A stretch of DNA of 64,000 nt from Mya arenaria (lineage: Eukaryota > Mollusca > Bivalvia > Myida > Myidae): NCBI RefSeq assembly GCF_026914265.1, contig NC_069132.1, positions 35,024,932-35,088,931 of the forward strand. Direction: 5' to 3'. Below the pieces are notes generated by a model. That model did not search any database. It saw only the letters and a program-made list of their open reading frames with translations, and was not told the DNA's origin. The translations under genes and the position numbers were made by a program. This document shows positions 61,039 to 64,000 of this stretch, piece by piece (within the stretch, counting starts at the first letter, position 1; each line of letters opens with the position of its first letter).

Positions 61039-63810
61039 CTTCCGGTACGAATAAAAAAACGTACGCAGCGTGCCCGAGGGTCGGATTTTACGATCCGGAC
61101 CGGAAACACATGGTTGATATTTTTTTTTGCTTACCGAAAATTATGAATTTGTGGAAAAATTCATGCAGAAAACGCACTTTTGTACATTACACCAAAAGAC
61201 GCGTGCGACGTTGTGTACTGACGTCATAAAGCGCAGTTATTTTAAATCACTATCGACGTCAAATAGTTCCTTTAAAAATCGCGCTTTAACCATCTCTGTG
61301 CCAAGGGCCTATTTTGGGCCTATTTTTTATACTACGTTGAGTGCCACAGGCCTATTTTGGGCCTATTTTGGTTGGGTCATTAAAGTTGCAAATATCATAT
61401 AGTCGGCAACAATTACCAAAGAAACCGTCACTGTATACAAGTTGTTTATCGTCTGTTTCGGCATATCCGCCCGTGCCGAACCGCTCCAAAACGCACGCGA
61501 CGTCATTTCGTTTCCCGCGTTTTTTGTCATAACTATTTTTGGTCTTGCTTTTAAGTACCTTTAAACAGATTATATCAACTATCAATATAAATATATACTG
61601 TACGACGTCAATTCAGGCACTAATAAAGCACTCATACGCACATGGCAATGTCTTCGTAATAATAATAATAATAATAATAATATTGATAATAATAAAATTG
61701 AGCAGGTAAACCTAAACAAAACCAGGGCAATGTTAACAATAAGTTAATCTTATAAATACAACTAAATGATGAGACATCCAGTCAATACAGATGCTTTATT
61801 TAGTATTTGTGTTGATTGAGATGTTATGAGTGCCGATGTTGTCATTGCAAATGCTGCTGTTGTTGATGTTCATGATGATTTGAACTTCAGGTACTAAGTA
61901 ACTCGTGCGCACGCTGACTTAGTTTGTCGCGCGCACATCACATGTCACCCATGTGCCACCGTATCTGAGAGCCAATTGATAATACACAAAATGTCTTCCC
62001 AAAGTTTGCTTTGGCAGGTCTTTTTTGTATTACTAGGCCATTTTGAGCTATTGAAAAAAATTCTTCTTACAGTTGTAAGCGAACCGTGCTCGAGAATTTC
62101 GAGTACTCCCACGAGCCAATATATTGTATGTAGAAAAGCCCTGCTAATAATCTTAGGTTTATCTTTCGGAAAAATATTTCTATTTATCTATTTATAAATA
62201 CGTATTTATTTATTTTATTTATTAATGCATTTATTTGCTCACTAATATATGCAGTACACTTATCGTTGTGTAAGTCAGATATATTTACTCTTCAAAAGTG
62301 TCCTCTTACATACGTAAGAAACCGTTTCGCTAGGACGAACACCAATTTTATATTTTGTATCTATTACATAACTCATACTAAAACTGTACACATTTACGTG
62401 AATATATATAATGAGTTCACTAATATATCCAAAGAAGTAAACCAAATGACTCCACACTGATTATACAGTGCTCTATATGATCGTTCGTGCATATATCACG
62501 GATATTGGAAATACTTCAAGTAAATTCGATAAAAATCATATCTATAACTTATAATTTCAAGAATGGCGTAGTGAGAATTCTTTAAATGATGTTGTCTGCG
62601 TCATATGATTATTATATTTCCAAATCCCACCTGTCAGGATACATGCGCTGTCTTAAGTCCCCTAAATGTCCACGCTTCTCACATTGGGTTGAACGTTGAT
62701 AAGTGTAATCTCTTGAATATTTTTTATTCTATGCTTTGGTAGACACAATTACTTCAAAGATGCACTCTTACTCCCAAAAAAGATTTACCACAATTAATAC
62801 AATTGTTTTAATATACCAAAAACGATGAATAAATGTCGTAAAGAATGGTTCTTATGATAGATACCGAGTTTAATTGGAAAGAAAGGCGCAGAAAACACGG
62901 TCTTTCTACCTTATGAGACAATGGATCACAATAAATCTTTTAGCTCTTACCAATCATTTTTTTTTTGGCGTTTTCACCTATTAAATGCACAGTTACAATC
63001 AGTTATTGGTAGTTTCCATAAATGCATCATTTAGTTAGTAATTAAAGGTTTATAAGTCAAAATTTACGATGGTTATACATGTATTCATCGATTTTGATTC
63101 GAGTGCCACTACAAGGTCCATGTCAGGCTTCTTAAAATGAGGTAACTTTCCTTGCTAGATAGTGGTTGCACGCAAACATCTCTCCTGTAGGGTAACCAAT
63201 TCACATTTGGACCTTACTCCATACCTTTACTGGGTATTCCCCAAAACTGTAATATTAGTTCATCAAAGAATTAAACATAACGAAAAAATAATTTTAATAT
63301 TTATTAAGCTCAAACAAGATCAATATAGTTTGATACAATACAATACTGTAAAAGATAGTCCTAACGTCACACCACAAAAAAAAAAAAAACATGTTTGCAT
63401 GGGGCAAGACTTCGATATTTATTTTGGCACATGTTGGAGCAGTGTGGCACACACAAACGCAAACAAACAATTTCCCTTTAAAGCAAATTCTCTACATAAA
63501 TACTTTAACAACACTGAAAAGCTCGAACATACTGTTCCATTCTGTCTAAATATTGCCGGCCCCTCCGGCATATGCCCTGATCAAACCTGTATACTACCAG
63601 TCGTCCAAAAAATAATTACAAAGTTTCAAAGAGTCTTAATTGTGTCTCTTAATGCTTACTAACGGTGATACAGATTTGATCATATATCCTTCATAGGAAT
63701 GACAGCCGCCCACGAAAAACACCCGGTGGATGAAACGTGTTACCGTAGCGATGCACGTAGGGCTTAAAGGCCTAGTTTAATCCTTCTATAAATGCCCCCT
63801 CCCCACCAAA

Positions 63811-63861
<51 letters not shown>

Positions 63862-64000
63862 AAATAAAATAAAAAATAAATCCTTATCTCCAATCTAAGT
63901 ACCCTGCAGTGCAGTTTTAGATGTATCATTATATAAATGGACCCTAAATGGCCCTGAGCCAGTAAATGATTACACAGGAAATTGGCCCCTACTGTGACAC
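61039..64000. other. Right-hand intergenic region, no gene recognised
   Basis: Contains a small duplication of GGCCTATTTTGGGCCTATTT (about 61304-61371), an (AAT)n tract at about 61655-61681 and an (AAAT)n tract at about 63806-63862. The longest ORF (63162-63662, 166 codons) contains a 13-A run and has no recognisable domain, so I do not call it. Confidence 0.5.
63806..63862. repeat. (AAAT)n microsatellite
   Basis: About 14 AAAT/AATA units, followed by looser A-rich sequence. Confidence 0.95.

Noticed and set aside
63162-63662. 166-codon ORF near the right edge
   Set aside because: No recognisable domain, contains a 13-A run, and composition matches surrounding non-coding DNA.

Overview
This is animal nuclear DNA, most likely from a bivalve mollusc (inferred). 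It is AT-rich with short exons and GT-AG introns. It carries dispersed tandem-core repeats containing GGTCAAGGTCACAGTGACCTT-like cores, several tRNA-derived SINEs, and many mini- and microsatellites. No bacterial operon, CRISPR array or canonical tRNA/rRNA gene was seen.

Genes, left to right. (1) 561-7237 (+): five 3' exons of a rhodanese / 3-mercaptopyruvate sulfurtransferase gene; its 5' end lies outside the window. (2) 11814-16915 (-): a complete six-exon SLC16-type monocarboxylate transporter, MCT-A, 548 aa. (3) 19245-22234 (+): a complete four-exon, 137-aa profilin-like gene that appears only when short exons are joined. (4) 34968-35957 and 36979-37953 (+): two intronless DHRS1-type short-chain dehydrogenases. 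(5) 41247-46259 (-): a second transporter, MCT-B, with exactly the same intron positions as MCT-A but with a net 127-nt loss that shifts the frame in its central loop. (6) 53159-54148 (-): a third intronless DHRS1 copy. It is almost identical to the first over residues 7-207 and much more diverged over 208-310.

Between the genes the window is full of repeats. There is a 14-bp minisatellite (2648-3264), a ~182-bp tandem-core element (4283-5600), a ~146-bp tandem-core element with complementary ends (23031-24980), and a 25-bp minisatellite (26.56-28.96 kb). A fossil Ty3-type LTR element (29589-34224) sits inside a TTAA-flanked MITE that has an uninterrupted sibling at 15692-16046. Two paralogous blocks (about 49.95-52.46 kb and 55.40-61.04 kb) carry 21/33-bp arrays that end in GGT/AGT microsatellites and flank the third DHRS1 copy. 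A third fragment of their left flank lies at about 40.89-41.06 kb.

The genes do not form one pathway. The theme is local duplication (two transporters, three dehydrogenases) in a region being rearranged by satellites and small transposons. I found no convincing new enzymatic system. The most unusual items are the DHRS1 mosaic divergence, the 33-bp-array blocks as a possible dispersed element, and the divergent profilin.
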